Of a DNA stretch of 64,000 bases, positions 51,774-60,791 are shown piece by piece; within the stretch, counting starts at the first letter, position 1, and each line of letters opens with the position of its first letter. Origin of the DNA: Polyangiaceae bacterium (GTDB lineage Bacteria; Myxococcota_A; Polyangia; Polyangiales; Polyangiaceae); assembly GCA_016719945.1 (NCBI GenBank), contig JADJYE010000005.1:1-64000 (forward strand). Direction: 5' to 3'. Under the pieces are notes generated by a model. It searched no databases, was not told the origin of the DNA, and was given only the letters and a program-made list of their open reading frames with translations. The position numbers and the translations under genes were made by a program.

Positions 51774-53501
51774 ATGCCGCACCATATTCAGCTCATCCTG
51801 ACGCTCACGGGCGGCCTCGCGGCGGCGCTCGTGCTCGGGGTCCTGGCCCAGCGGCTGCGCCTATCGCCGATCGTGGGCTACCTGCTCGCGGGGCTGGTCG
51901 TTGGCCCGTTCACGCCGGGGTTCACGGCTGACCAAGCCATCGCCGAGCAGCTCGCAGAGATCGGCGTCATCTTGATGATGTTCGGGGTCGGGCTCCACTT
52001 CCACGTGGAGGAGCTCTTGGCGGTCCGGCGGGTCGCCGTCCCCGGGGCGCTCGTGCAGATCGCAGCGGCGACGGCGCTGGGCGCGCTCGTCACGACGCAG
52101 CTCGGTTGGCCCCTGATGGCGGGTGTCGTGTTCGGCCTCGCCATCTCGGTCGCGAGCACCGTGGTCTTGCTCAGGGTCCTCACGGATAGCGGCGAGCTCC
52201 AGACGCGCGCGGGCCACATCGCGGTCGGGTGGCTGATCGTCGAGGACCTCTTCACGGTCCTGGCGCTGGTGCTGCTGCCGCTCGTGGTGTCACTCGAGGG
52301 GGGCGCGTCAGCCTCCGAGGCGGCGTGGCCGATCGCCCTCGCCATCGTGAAGATCTCCGCGCTGGTGGCGCTCCTGCAGCTGGCTGGGCGGTGGGTCGTC
52401 CCGAGGGTGCTCCACGCCGTCGCCAAGCTCCGCTCGCGGGAGCTGTTCTCCCTGAGCGTGCTGGTCTTCGCCCTCGGGATCGCGGTCGGTTCAGCCAAGC
52501 TGTTCGGCGCCTCGATGGCCCTCGGCGCCTTCCTCGCCGGGATGGCAGTGGGCCAGTCCGAGTTCAGCACGCGCGCGGCCTCGGAGGCGCTGCCGGTGCG
52601 AGACCTCTTCGCTGTGTTGTTCTTCGTCTCGACCGGCATGCTCTTCGACCCCGCCCAGATCGTCGGCCACCTCGGGCTCGTATTCGGGACCCTGGCTGTC
52701 GTGCTGGTCGGCAAGCCGCTCGCGGCGATCGTAGTGGTCCTGGTCCTGGGGTACCCGGCTCGCATCGCCGCGCGGGTGGGAATGGCGCTGGCTCAGATCG
52801 GGGAGTTCTCGTTCATCGTCGCCGTCCTGGGGCGCTCGCTCGGCGTGCTCCCGGAGAGCGCGATGCAGGCGCTCGTCGCAGGCGCAATGGTCTCGATGAC
52901 CCTGAACCCGATCCTGTATCGGCTGTCTGATCGAATCGCCGGCTGGCTCCCCGAGCGGACGCGCCCCGAGGCGAGGCCTGTCGCCCACGAAGGCCCTCGG
53001 GCCAGCGGCGCCACCGCCATCGTCGTGGGCTTCGGGCCGATCGGGCGCACCGTGACCTCGCTCCTGACGGCGAACGGGCTGCGACCCTTCGTCATCGAGC
53101 TGAACCACGAGACCGTGCGCGCGCTCCGCTCCGCCGGCGTCGACGCGCTCTATGGAGACGCCTCGCAGAGTGAGGTCCTCGAGCAGGCGGGGATCCGAGA
53201 CGCGCGCACCCTCGTCTTCACCGCCAGCGGCTCGCCCGAGGCGATCGTGCGGCTGGCCCTCGAGCTCAACCCTGACCTGCGCGTCCTCACCCGCGCCACC
53301 TATCTGAGAGAGACCTCCGAGCTCCACGCCGCCGGCGCGAAGGTCGTCGTCGCCGCCGAGTCCGAGATCGCGCTCACGATGGCCGCGCAGGTGCTCTTCG
53401 AGAGCGGCGCTCCGAGCGATCAGCTCGAGCACATCCCCGATCGGCTCGGCCGCCATAGCGGTGCGCTCGACCAGGCGCTCGGAGGCATGGCGGCGCGCTG
53501 A
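51774..53501 (+). CDS. CPA2-family cation/proton antiporter (KefB/YbaL-like)
   Basis: 575 residues. About 12-13 transmembrane helices at 5-390 (GGLAAALVLGVLAQRLRLSP, then PIVGYLLAGLVVGPFTPGF, MALGAFLAGMAVGQSEF). An RCK/TrkA-N domain follows at about 410-530: AIVVGFGPIGRTVTSLLTAN, with Rossmann GxGxxG and GDASQSEVLEQAGI. It moves K+ or Na+ against H+ across the inner membrane, gated by NAD(H) or a similar ligand. Start ATG 51774. A stand-alone gene. Confidence 0.9.
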   Translation: MPHHIQLILTLTGGLAAALVLGVLAQRLRLSPIVGYLLAGLVVGPFTPGFTADQAIAEQLAEIGVILMMFGVGLHFHVEELLAVRRVAVPGALVQIAAATALGALVTTQLGWPLMAGVVFGLAISVASTVVLLRVLTDSGELQTRAGHIAVGWLIVEDLFTVLALVLLPLVVSLEGGASASEAAWPIALAIVKISALVALLQLAGRWVVPRVLHAVAKLRSRELFSLSVLVFALGIAVGSAKLFGASMALGAFLAGMAVGQSEFSTRAASEALPVRDLFAVLFFVSTGMLFDPAQIVGHLGLVFGTLAVVLVGKPLAAIVVVLVLGYPARIAARVGMALAQIGEFSFIVAVLGRSLGVLPESAMQALVAGAMVSMTLNPILYRLSDRIAGWLPERTRPEARPVAHEGPRASGATAIVVGFGPIGRTVTSLLTANGLRPFVIELNHETVRALRSAGVDALYGDASQSEVLEQAGIRDARTLVFTASGSPEAIVRLALELNPDLRVLTRATYLRETSELHAAGAKVVVAAESEIALTMAAQVLFESGAPSDQLEHIPDRLGRHSGALDQALGGMAAR

Positions 53502-53546
53502 AGCAGGAGCGTAGTAGGATCGAGCCCATGGACTCGACCGGCGCGG

Positions 53547-54104
53547 CTACTCCTTCGCGGGCTTGCCCCACTTGTCCCATTGGGCCTTGGACACGACGGG
53601 GATGTCATCGAGCGACCACTCACCGTCCTTGTCTTTGAAGGACAGGTAGTTGACCTGGTCGTCGCTCGAGCCGAACGCGACGCGAGCCTTCTCGCCTTCG
53701 ACCCGAATTTCGCCCAGCTTGCCGTCCCACGCTCGGAAGGCCTTGGCGCGGGCGCGATCCTTCTTCTCGATCGTCTCTGCGATGAACTTCTCGAGGCCGT
53801 CGCGGTGCTTGCGGAGACAGAAGTCGGCCGCAGCCTTCGAGTCGCCCCTCCTCAGGGCTGAGAGCACACCCATGGCCCGCTGCTTGAGCTGGGCGATGCT
53901 GCCCGTCTCGGGGGGGGGCTCGTCCGCGGTAGTGGCGGGCTGGGCGGCTTGGCTGGCCACCGCCGGGGTGACCGCGCTGGTCGGCGTGATCGCCGCGGTC
54001 GTGGTGGCGGCGCCGGTCGCTGAGGGGATGACGCCAGCGCCGTCCTCTCCGCACGCGGCGAGGAGCAGGACGACGGGCCCCGCGAGGGTCGTTCGCAGTC
54101 GCAT
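53547..54104 (-). CDS. Hypothetical lipoprotein
   Basis: 185 residues from ATG 54104. Signal and lipobox VVLLLAACG, an Ala/Thr-rich linker (AATTTAAITPTSAVTPAVAS), then a helical-beta domain (GSIAQLKQRAMGVLSALRRG, KAFRAWDGKLGEIRVEGEKA, VNYLSFKDKDGEWSLDDIPV). The last part resembles small nuclear-transport-factor-like or DUF4878-like lipoproteins, but the match is weak. Confidence 0.65.
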   Translation of the reverse strand: MRLRTTLAGPVVLLLAACGEDGAGVIPSATGAATTTAAITPTSAVTPAVASQAAQPATTADEPPPETGSIAQLKQRAMGVLSALRRGDSKAAADFCLRKHRDGLEKFIAETIEKKDRARAKAFRAWDGKLGEIRVEGEKARVAFGSSDDQVNYLSFKDKDGEWSLDDIPVVSKAQWDKWGKPAKE

Positions 54105-54179
54105 GCGCGGGAAGCTAGCGCCGGGCGCCGCGCGTCGCCAGCTTCGACAGCCGGTCGCCGCCGTGCGAGCTTGGCTGGG

Positions 54180-54728
54180 ATGGCCGCCGGCGCAACGATG
54201 CGACACCTCCACGTCGACCTCTCGGACGTCGACCGCGGCGTCTACGAGAAGCTCGAGCTGCGGCTCGCGCAGCACCCATCGGAGTCGCTTCGCTTCCTTT
54301 GGACGCGGATCTTCGCGTATTGCCTCTCGTACGAGGAGGGGATCCAGCTCAGCAAGGGCGGGCTGTCGAACGCGGAGGAGGCGCCGCTGGCGGTGTGGCT
54401 CGGCGACGGGCGGCTCGACACGTGGATCGACATTGGCGCTCCTTCGGCGGAGCGGCTGCACAAGGCCTCGAAGGCGGCGCGGCGCGTGGTCATCTACACG
54501 TCGGCCAGCCTGGCGCAGCTACGGAAGGAAGCAGCGAGGCGCGCGATTCACCGGGTAGAGGACATCGTGGTGTGGTCGATCCCGGGGGAGCTGCTCGACG
54601 CGCTGGGCGAGAGGACCGATCGCACGATGAAGCTCGAGCTGGTGAGGAACGAGGAGCAGATCTACGCGACGCTCGACGGGACGGTGACAGAGGGGCGCGT
54701 GGTGGCGAGCCCGCTGCTGGAGGCCTGA
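54180..54728 (+). CDS. yaeQ: YaeQ-family protein
   Basis: 182 residues, the family's usual length. HVDLSDVDRGVYEKLELRLA, QHPSESLRFLWTRIFAYCLS, EGIQLSKGGLSNAEEAPLAV, WIDIGAPSAERLHKASKAAR, then VEDIVVWSIPGELLDALGER. YaeQ is a PD-(D/E)XK-fold protein, one member being linked to transcript elongation effects, but the activity is unproven. Start ATG 54180 aligns with the family start; an upstream TTG is unlikely. Confidence 0.9.
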   Translation: MAAGATMRHLHVDLSDVDRGVYEKLELRLAQHPSESLRFLWTRIFAYCLSYEEGIQLSKGGLSNAEEAPLAVWLGDGRLDTWIDIGAPSAERLHKASKAARRVVIYTSASLAQLRKEAARRAIHRVEDIVVWSIPGELLDALGERTDRTMKLELVRNEEQIYATLDGTVTEGRVVASPLLEA

Positions 54729-54861
54729 GGGCCGCGCCCGAGCGCCACGCGGCCCCGGGCACCGCGCCGCCGCGGCACCCGAGCCGGCGCGCATCGGTGG
54801 GTGGGGAGGACCCACCTTCGACGAGCCCGGGCTTCTGAGCAAAGACGGGCAACGCCCTCGC

Positions 54862-55048
54862 GGCGACAGCGAGAGGGACCCTTCGCCCAATGGGTGTCCT
54901 AGCTGTCGCCGGTGGTGGGGCGGGAGCGGCATCGATGGGCTGGAACGCCAGCAGATCGCCTGCCGAAGGCCGTTGATCGGCGACTGGAGGCGCCCTCGCG
55001 GCGACAGCGAGGACAACCCTTTGCCCAATGGGTGCCCTACCTGTCGCC
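54862..55048. repeat. Paired 49-bp palindromes (REP-like), unit 2
   Basis: Copies at 54862-54910 and 55000-55048, 138 bp apart, in direct orientation. Shared frame GGCGACAGCGAG ... CCCAATGGGTG ... CTGTCGCC. It lies on the 3' side of the RAYT gene. Confidence 0.8.
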
Positions 55049-55049
55049 A

Positions 55050-55128
55050 GCGTCGCCACGGTCGCCAGCACCGCCACGGTCGCCAGCGCCGCCACGGTCG
55101 CCAGCACCGCCACGGTCGCCAGCACCGC
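55050..55128. repeat. 18-bp tandem repeat
   Basis: Four to five copies of GCCACGGTCGCCAGCACC, starting immediately after the second palindrome of unit 2. Not in a supported gene. Confidence 0.7.
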
Positions 55129-55159
55129 TCCAGCCATAAGGGTACCGCTGCGGGGTGGC

Positions 55160-56039
55160 TCAGCGGAGCGGCTCGTGCGCTTCGTCCCACGGTATGGCGC
55201 GCGCACGCAGCGTGGTTCGGAGCCGAAGCTGAAGCAGGACGGCGCGGACACGCTCCGGCGCTGCGGGGGTCTGGCGGTAGCGCTGCACGGTCCGCTGGCC
55301 TGTGTCGAGCAGCCGCGCGACTTCGGCCGATGGCAGGGGAACGGCGTGCGCGGCGCAGACTCGAGCGAGGTGGTGAGCGTCGGAGGTGCCCCTCACGTCG
55401 GGCAGGCCGAACGCGGCCGCGGCGGCGTCGGGCAGCAGTCCGGGGTTCGGCTCGACCTGCGAGTACGCGGGGAGGCTGGCCCAGGTGCGGAGCCTCGGCA
55501 GCGGAGAGTCGAGGCAAGAGGGTGCGGAGCCTCTCGAGCGCGCGAACGCCGCCGAGGTCCCGCATGCCGAGGAAGTCTGGGAGGCAGGATCCGTCGTGGG
55601 CCGGATCGAAGTCAGTCCCGTGGTGGGACTCCTGACGGAGCAGGTAGCGCAGGGCGTTCCTCAGGTGGGCCTCGTCGACGATGGGCCGGATCCGCGCGCG
55701 CTCGAAAGCCACGGGGATCCCGAGACGCTTCCGCAGGGATGATTGAGCGTACCGCGCGAGCTCGCCGGCTCCCTGGCGCGAGGTCGCGGCGAGGACGTGG
55801 ACGTGGGTGTCTGCGACGCGGAAGGCGACGAGGCCGCGCGCGAGGCCGTGCTCGAAGAGGATGCGTGACGCGAGCCGCAACCCGGCAGGGTCGCGCGCGA
55901 TGCCGCGGTCGTCGCTGGGTCGCATGGTGACGTGAAAGCCAACCTCGGCTGGACGGCGACAGGGAGGGGCACGATTCGCCGAATGGGTGCACCAGCTGCC
56001 GCCAGGTGCGGGAGGGAAGCGGCGATTGAGAACCAACAT
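55160..56039 (-). pseudogene. REP-associated tyrosine transposase (RAYT, Y1 HUH), frameshift near 55,510
   Basis: First frame (from ATG 56039 or 55925): FHVTMRPSDDRGIARDP, LARGLVAFRVADTHVHVLAA with the HUH pair (HVH), ELARYAQSSLRKRLGIPVAF with the nucleophile Tyr, then RNALRYLLRQESHHGTDFDP. The frame departs near 55,510; the other one gives VCAAHAVPLPSAEVARLLDT and GQRTVQRYRQTP, a plausible C-terminal HTH. Flanked on both sides by paired 49-bp palindromes. The first beta strand (FHVT) precedes the 55925 ATG, so the upstream start, which runs through palindrome unit 3, may be used. Confidence 0.7.
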
Positions 56040-56160
56040 GGCGCTCTATCGACGTCAGAGGGCGGCAGTTGCGCGAAAAACGCACCGTGGCGGCGACATC
56101 GAGGGGGGCCAAGCGTCACGGAGGGTGGCCACTCGCCGAATGGATGTCCTAGCTGTCGCC
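55955..56160. repeat. Paired palindromes (REP-like), unit 3
   Basis: Copies at 55955-56003 (49 bp) and 56092-56160 (69 bp, with about 20 extra bases), 137 bp apart. It covers the 5' end of the RAYT gene. Its spacer (GCGCTCTATCGACGTC.. segment) is shared with unit 4. Confidence 0.8.
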
Positions 56161-56261
56161 GCCGCGGCTGCGCGCCGCCGTCGCGCCGCCGCCTGCGTCG
56201 CGCCGTCTCTGCCACGATGCTGTTCGCTGGAAGGCGTGACGAGCCCAGCGGCAGTGCCGCG

Positions 56262-56924
56262 TCAGGGGACGTCGTCGGGCGGATCGTTCTGGTGCGTCCC
56301 CATCGACAGCTCCACGTCGTCCGCGACGTCGTCGTTGTCCGCGTCCGGCGAGCACGAGATGGTGGCATCGTGGTGGTGCGGCGTCGGCATCTCGCCAGGC
56401 TGGCCGGTGGTGGTCGACGGGTTCGTCACGCTCTCCCCCTGCGCGATCGACGCGAATTCGGCGGCCGTGAAGGTCACGGAGTGGCTGTGCTGGCACTCGA
56501 CGAGCTGCGAGACCAAGGGGTAGGTCTTGTCCTCTCGAGCGACGACATCTTCCTCGATCTGCTCGTTCGAACACAGGCACTGTTGGTAGATGCAGATGTC
56601 GCTGGGGCAGTCCGAGTCGCTGTCGCACCCGCCACACACGAACCAGTGTTGGTGCTCGCTGCTCAATCCGCTGCCACAAAACGGCCCCCCACCGGCGGGC
56701 TCGACCTTTTTTGTGCACGTCAAGGCTTCGGCCGGTCCATTGCCTTGTCCGCTGAGGCCACCGGCGCCTCCCGTGGGCTCACCGCCCTGTCCGCCGAGGC
56801 CACCGGCGCCTCCCGTGGGCTCGCCGCCTTGTCCGCCGAGGCCGCCGGGCCCTCCGGTTCCGCCGCCGCCGCACGCCATCGCCAGAGCAGCCAGCCCCGC
56901 CAACGTCCAGCTTTGAGGTCGCAT
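56262..56924 (-). CDS. Cys-rich lipoprotein with Gly-rich repeats
   Basis: 220 residues. Lipobox ALAMACG, then GGQGGEPTGGAGGLGGQ repeated twice, then GPFCGSGLSSEHQHWFVCGG and CDSDSDCPSDICIYQQCLCS, a disulphide-rich module. The middle segment (VVAREDKTYPLVSQLVECQH, then SVTFTAAEFASIAQGESV) is followed by an Asp-rich end (DADNDDVADDVELSMGT) like a calcium-binding TSP3 loop. Family not recognised. Confidence 0.65.
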   Translation of the reverse strand: MRPQSWTLAGLAALAMACGGGGTGGPGGLGGQGGEPTGGAGGLGGQGGEPTGGAGGLSGQGNGPAEALTCTKKVEPAGGGPFCGSGLSSEHQHWFVCGGCDSDSDCPSDICIYQQCLCSNEQIEEDVVAREDKTYPLVSQLVECQHSHSVTFTAAEFASIAQGESVTNPSTTTGQPGEMPTPHHHDATISCSPDADNDDVADDVELSMGTHQNDPPDDVP

Positions 56925-56999
56925 GCGCCGGACGCAGCAAGATGCGAGCCGAGACTAACTGTTGCTCCAGCGTGACGTGAGCGCCCACCTCGTCGAGGC

Positions 57000-57184
57000 G
57001 GCGACAGCGAGGAGGCCTATTCGCCGAAGGGGTGCCCGAGCCGTCGCCGGGTGCGGGAGGGAAGCAGCGATTCAGGACCAACATGGCGCTCTATCGACGT
57101 CCGACGGCGGCAGTTGCGCGAAATGCGCTCGAGGCGGCGACAGCGAGGGGGCCCATTCGCCGAATGGATGCCCTAGCTGTCGCC
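57000..57184. repeat. Paired 49-bp palindromes (REP-like), unit 4
   Basis: Copies at 57000-57048 and 57136-57184, 136 bp apart. Spacer nearly identical to that of unit 3. The rest of 56925-57427 holds no supported gene. Confidence 0.8.
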
Positions 57185-57427
57185 GTCGCGGCTCCGGGAC
57201 CACGCAACGCCACGTCGCCTCCTCCACGCCGCCTCCACGCCGCCTCAACGACGCTACGCAACGACGCCGTGGTCTCTGCCGCGCCGCTCGCCTGCCTCCG
57301 CCGCAACGGCTGCACGGAGCTGCACCGCGTTCACCCCCTCCCGCCTTGGCCCTGTCGCGCAACCTCCACGAATCCCGCCTCATGAGCGTCCGCGGCGCAA
57401 GGCATGGGCCTTGCGGAGCCACCTCGC

Positions 57428-58261
57428 ATGCGCCCATTACACTTCCCAGGGTTGGCAGCGCTCGCCCTCGTCAGCTTGGTCGCCTCAGGCACCGCTTGCG
57501 ACGACGACACCGGCTCGGGCGGCGAAGGGGGTGACGGCGGCAGCGGGGGTGAGGGTAGCTCGGCCGGAGGCAACGGTGGCGGGGGTGCCGGAGGTGAAGA
57601 AGGCGGCGGCGGGAGCGGCGGCGGCGAACCCACGGTCGTCATCTACGGGTCGGTCTCGGAGTTTCCGTCGAACGAGCCCGTCGAGGACGGGGACGTCTGC
57701 TTCCTCGCCGAGGGGGTCGAGCTGTGCACCGAGCTCGGCGTCCAAGGCGCCTACTTCATCGATGACGTCCCCCTCTCGACGCAGGGCGGCTTCCGCACTC
57801 GCGCCCCCACCCTGCCGACCAGCTACCTGATGTTCAAGACCCAGGCGGAGGGCGACGGCGAAGTGCACTTCATTCTTCCCTCGCACGCGTCGCTCGACAG
57901 CCTCTACGAGGCGGCGCAGCTCACGCGCACCCCGACCAGCGCCGCGGTCTTCATCGCCGGCACCAGCCAGGCTCTCCCGGTGCTCACGCCCACGAGCGGC
58001 GAGGGGCCCTATTACTTGACCGGGAGCGGGGAGCTCGACCTCGAGGCGATGGCCACGGTCGATATCGGGGTTGGGCTGTTCCTCGACGTCGATCGCGCGG
58101 CCGGCCCATTCACGGCGCATCTCGAGGTCGAGGGCGTGGTCTGTGATTTCAACTTCTACGGCGCCAAGGTCAGCGAGCCGTGGGATCTGCCGGACGATGC
58201 CGCTCAAGTGTTCGTCCACGCGCGCTGCCCGGAGCCGGGCGAGGAAGGAGACCTCCCGTGA
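57428..58261 (+). CDS. Lipoprotein coupled to S33 hydrolase
   Basis: 277 residues from ATG 57428. Lipobox VASGTAC, a Gly/Ser-rich linker of about 45 residues, then a beta-rich domain (TVVIYGSVSEFPSNEPVEDG, DVCFLAEGVELCTELGVQGA, then QLTRTPTSAAVFIAGTSQAL) like carboxypeptidase-regulatory modules, and FTAHLEVEGVVCDFNFYGAK near the end. The TGA overlaps the next gene's GTG, so the two are co-translated. The similar DVCFLA/EL C spacing suggests kinship with the ECF-operon lipoproteins. Confidence 0.7.
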   Translation: MRPLHFPGLAALALVSLVASGTACDDDTGSGGEGGDGGSGGEGSSAGGNGGGGAGGEEGGGGSGGGEPTVVIYGSVSEFPSNEPVEDGDVCFLAEGVELCTELGVQGAYFIDDVPLSTQGGFRTRAPTLPTSYLMFKTQAEGDGEVHFILPSHASLDSLYEAAQLTRTPTSAAVFIAGTSQALPVLTPTSGEGPYYLTGSGELDLEAMATVDIGVGLFLDVDRAAGPFTAHLEVEGVVCDFNFYGAKVSEPWDLPDDAAQVFVHARCPEPGEEGDLP

Positions 58262-59838
58262 CGACGACCCAAGCCATCATCAAGCGATCCGCGGCTCTCG
58301 ATCTCGGGGCAGGGCTGTCTGCGCGGACGGGCTCACGGGTCGCGCTCGCGCTGGGGCTCGCGCTCGCTGGCTGTGACGACGACACCACCGGCCCTGGTGG
58401 CGCGGGCGGCGCTGGCGGTGAAGGCGGCGGCGGGGGTCCCCCGGTCTGGAACGCGGTGATCGAGTGGGCGCCCTGCGCGGACGACGACCCCGCGGGCCCC
58501 GGCGTGGAGTGCGCCGCGATCGAGGTGCCTGCCAACTGGAACGACCCCACGGGCTCGTCGATCACCTTCTTCGTGCGTCGGATCCTGCGCGAGGACAGCC
58601 ACGGACAGCTCTGGGCCCTGGCGGGAGGCCCCGGACAAGCGGGCTGGGGCTGGGCGGCGTCCGAAGGGGGGTTCAACGTCCTCGCTCCCGGGCTCGATCT
58701 CTACATGCCCGACCACCGGGGCACCGGCGACTCGAGCTTCGTGCGCTGCGTGAGCACCGAGTCGATCGGCGGCATCGAGAACTGCATCGAGGCGATGGAG
58801 GAGGGCTGGGGCGAGAACATCCCGTACTTCAGCATCACCCAGGCGGCGCGCGACGTGGGCGAGGTCATCGCGCACACCCGGTCCCCCGAGGACGAGGTCT
58901 TCGTGCTCGGAGTGTCGTACGGCACGACCTGGGGACACCGCTACCTCCAGCTGTTCCCCGAGCAAGCCACCGGCGTCGTCCTCGACTCGCCATGCCCGAA
59001 CGGTACCTGCGACTTCTCGATGGCACAGCAGCGCGCCACCGAGGACATGGTCAAATCGATCTTCGACGCGTGCGCCGAGGACACGGTGTGCGGCGAGAAG
59101 CTCGGCAGCGACCCGTGGGCCAGCTTCGGCGCCGTCCTCGATCAGCTCGAAGCGGGGCACTGCCCGGAGCTCGGAATGAGCAGGGCGGGCTTCGGCGGCA
59201 CGTTCGCGTTTTCGCTCCTCACCGACACCCGTGTGCAGGGCTACTTGCCTGCGGCGGTCTACCGCGTCGCGCGCTGCGAGCCGGCCGACGTCGAGGCGGT
59301 GGCGCGGCTGTTCTCGGTTCCGTACGCGCAGGAGGGCTCAGACTGGGCGATCGGGCTTCGAACCCACATCATCGTCTCGGAGATCTTCCCGGAGGACTCA
59401 CCGAGCATTGACGAGCTCCGCGTTGAAATCAGCCAGCTGTACACCGGCGGCGATGGACCGCTCTTCTCCCGCCAGGCGCAGGATCTGTGGCCGATGTACC
59501 CACGCGACGAATATTACGGCGCGTTCGCCGAGACCGAGACGCCACTCCTCATCATGTCCGGGACGCTCGACCCAGCGACGCCGCCGGCGGTGGGCGAGCC
59601 GTGGGCGACGCACTATCAGGGCGAGCACCAGCACTTCGTGCCGATCGACCGAGCGAGCCACATGGTGTTGAACGATGAATGCGGCGTCACCCTGTTCGCC
59701 GACTTCGTCGCCGATCCGAAGGCCCCGCTCGACACGACCTGCGCGACCGCCGCGCCGCCGATCGACTTCGTCGGCACGCCGGAGGACAACGAGCTGATGC
59801 TCGGCACCCCGGACGCCTACGAGAACCCTGAGGGCTAG
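58258..59838 (+). CDS. S33-type alpha/beta-hydrolase lipoprotein (2)
   Basis: 526 residues from a GTG overlapping the upstream stop. Lipobox LGLALAGC, linker GGAGGAGGEGGGGG, then hydrolase: LWALAGGPGQAG (oxyanion), YMPDHRGTGDSSF, nucleophile VLGVSYGTTWGHRY, acid in MSGTLDPATPP and His in RASHMVLNDECG. Strong parallel with 26093-27688, including DLWPMYPRDEYYGAF against DLWPRYPRDEYYGLW. It is an envelope-anchored peptidase or esterase. Confidence 0.82.
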   Translation: MTTTQAIIKRSAALDLGAGLSARTGSRVALALGLALAGCDDDTTGPGGAGGAGGEGGGGGPPVWNAVIEWAPCADDDPAGPGVECAAIEVPANWNDPTGSSITFFVRRILREDSHGQLWALAGGPGQAGWGWAASEGGFNVLAPGLDLYMPDHRGTGDSSFVRCVSTESIGGIENCIEAMEEGWGENIPYFSITQAARDVGEVIAHTRSPEDEVFVLGVSYGTTWGHRYLQLFPEQATGVVLDSPCPNGTCDFSMAQQRATEDMVKSIFDACAEDTVCGEKLGSDPWASFGAVLDQLEAGHCPELGMSRAGFGGTFAFSLLTDTRVQGYLPAAVYRVARCEPADVEAVARLFSVPYAQEGSDWAIGLRTHIIVSEIFPEDSPSIDELRVEISQLYTGGDGPLFSRQAQDLWPMYPRDEYYGAFAETETPLLIMSGTLDPATPPAVGEPWATHYQGEHQHFVPIDRASHMVLNDECGVTLFADFVADPKAPLDTTCATAAPPIDFVGTPEDNELMLGTPDAYENPEG

Positions 59839-59864
59839 CGATTCCGAGAGCGCCCACCGCGCAC

Positions 59865-60662
59865 CTAGTCAGCGGCCTCCAGGAAGCGGGTCAGGCTCCG
59901 CACGGTGTCGGGCGAGTAGAGGACCCCGAGGTGACCGACGCCGGTCAGCTCGAGGTTCTCGGCGCGGGGACTGTCGAGGTGGGAGCTCTGCTTGGGGAAG
60001 ACGATGTTGTCCCCGTCGGAGTAGACGCTCATCATGGGCAGCGCCGGCAACGCCTGTAGGCCGTGGCCATTGCGCAGCTCGCGCGCCGCGCGACCCGCGA
60101 TGGGGCCGCGATAGGCGACCCCGCCGTGAGGTGCGGCGATCGTGGCGAAGCGACGCGTCCGGGAGAGCCCGCGTTCGTCGCTCAAGAGCTGCATGGCGAC
60201 GAGCCCGCCCATCGAGTGGCATACGAGATCGACGCGCGACGCGCCGGTCTCCGCTTTCACCTCGTCGATGAAGACCTCGAGCGAACGCGCGATGTCGTGC
60301 AGGCTGCGCAGCCAGGAGTAGTTGAACCCGTACATCGCCCCCACGTGAGCCCCGCGCAACCGGCGCGCGAGGAACACGAAGGCGCAGCGGTTGTGCCCAT
60401 AGCCGTGGATGAACACGATCGGCGTCCCGCCCTTGCCGGCCCCGACCTTCCGCCCGACGAAGTAGCAGGCAGGCATCATCGGCTGAACCACAAGCGCCCA
60501 GCCTGCCTCCACGAGCATCTGACGGAGCAACACGCCCGGGCGCCCCACACCGCGGTGCCAGACCAGGTGCGCGTGCGTCACCAGGACGAAGAGCGCGACG
60601 CCCGCGGCATACGCAACCACGGTCGCCGCGAGGATCGAGCCAATGAGCGGGAGGTCAGGCAC
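59865..60662 (-). CDS. Alpha/beta-hydrolase, lipase-like, membrane-anchored
   Basis: 265 residues. One N-terminal membrane helix (GSILAATVVAYAAGVALFVL) is followed by the hydrolase: oxyanion IVFIHGYGHNRCAF, nucleophile DLVCHSMGGLVAMQ, acid in SVYSDGDNIVFP and His in TGVGHLGVLY. The pattern is that of triacylglycerol lipases and related esterases. Start ATG 60662. A stand-alone gene convergent with the upstream hydrolase. Confidence 0.85.
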   Translation of the reverse strand: MPDLPLIGSILAATVVAYAAGVALFVLVTHAHLVWHRGVGRPGVLLRQMLVEAGWALVVQPMMPACYFVGRKVGAGKGGTPIVFIHGYGHNRCAFVFLARRLRGAHVGAMYGFNYSWLRSLHDIARSLEVFIDEVKAETGASRVDLVCHSMGGLVAMQLLSDERGLSRTRRFATIAAPHGGVAYRGPIAGRAARELRNGHGLQALPALPMMSVYSDGDNIVFPKQSSHLDSPRAENLELTGVGHLGVLYSPDTVRSLTRFLEAAD

Positions 60663-60791
60663 CTGCCCGCGAGACTACAGGCGTCCGCGAGCTCGCGGGA
60701 CAGCCCCCCGCAGTCTACGCGCAACAGAGCCGGGCACCCTGGTGGGCGCCCGGCTCTCATCGTCGCTCGATCAGCTCGCGTCGCGTCGCGC

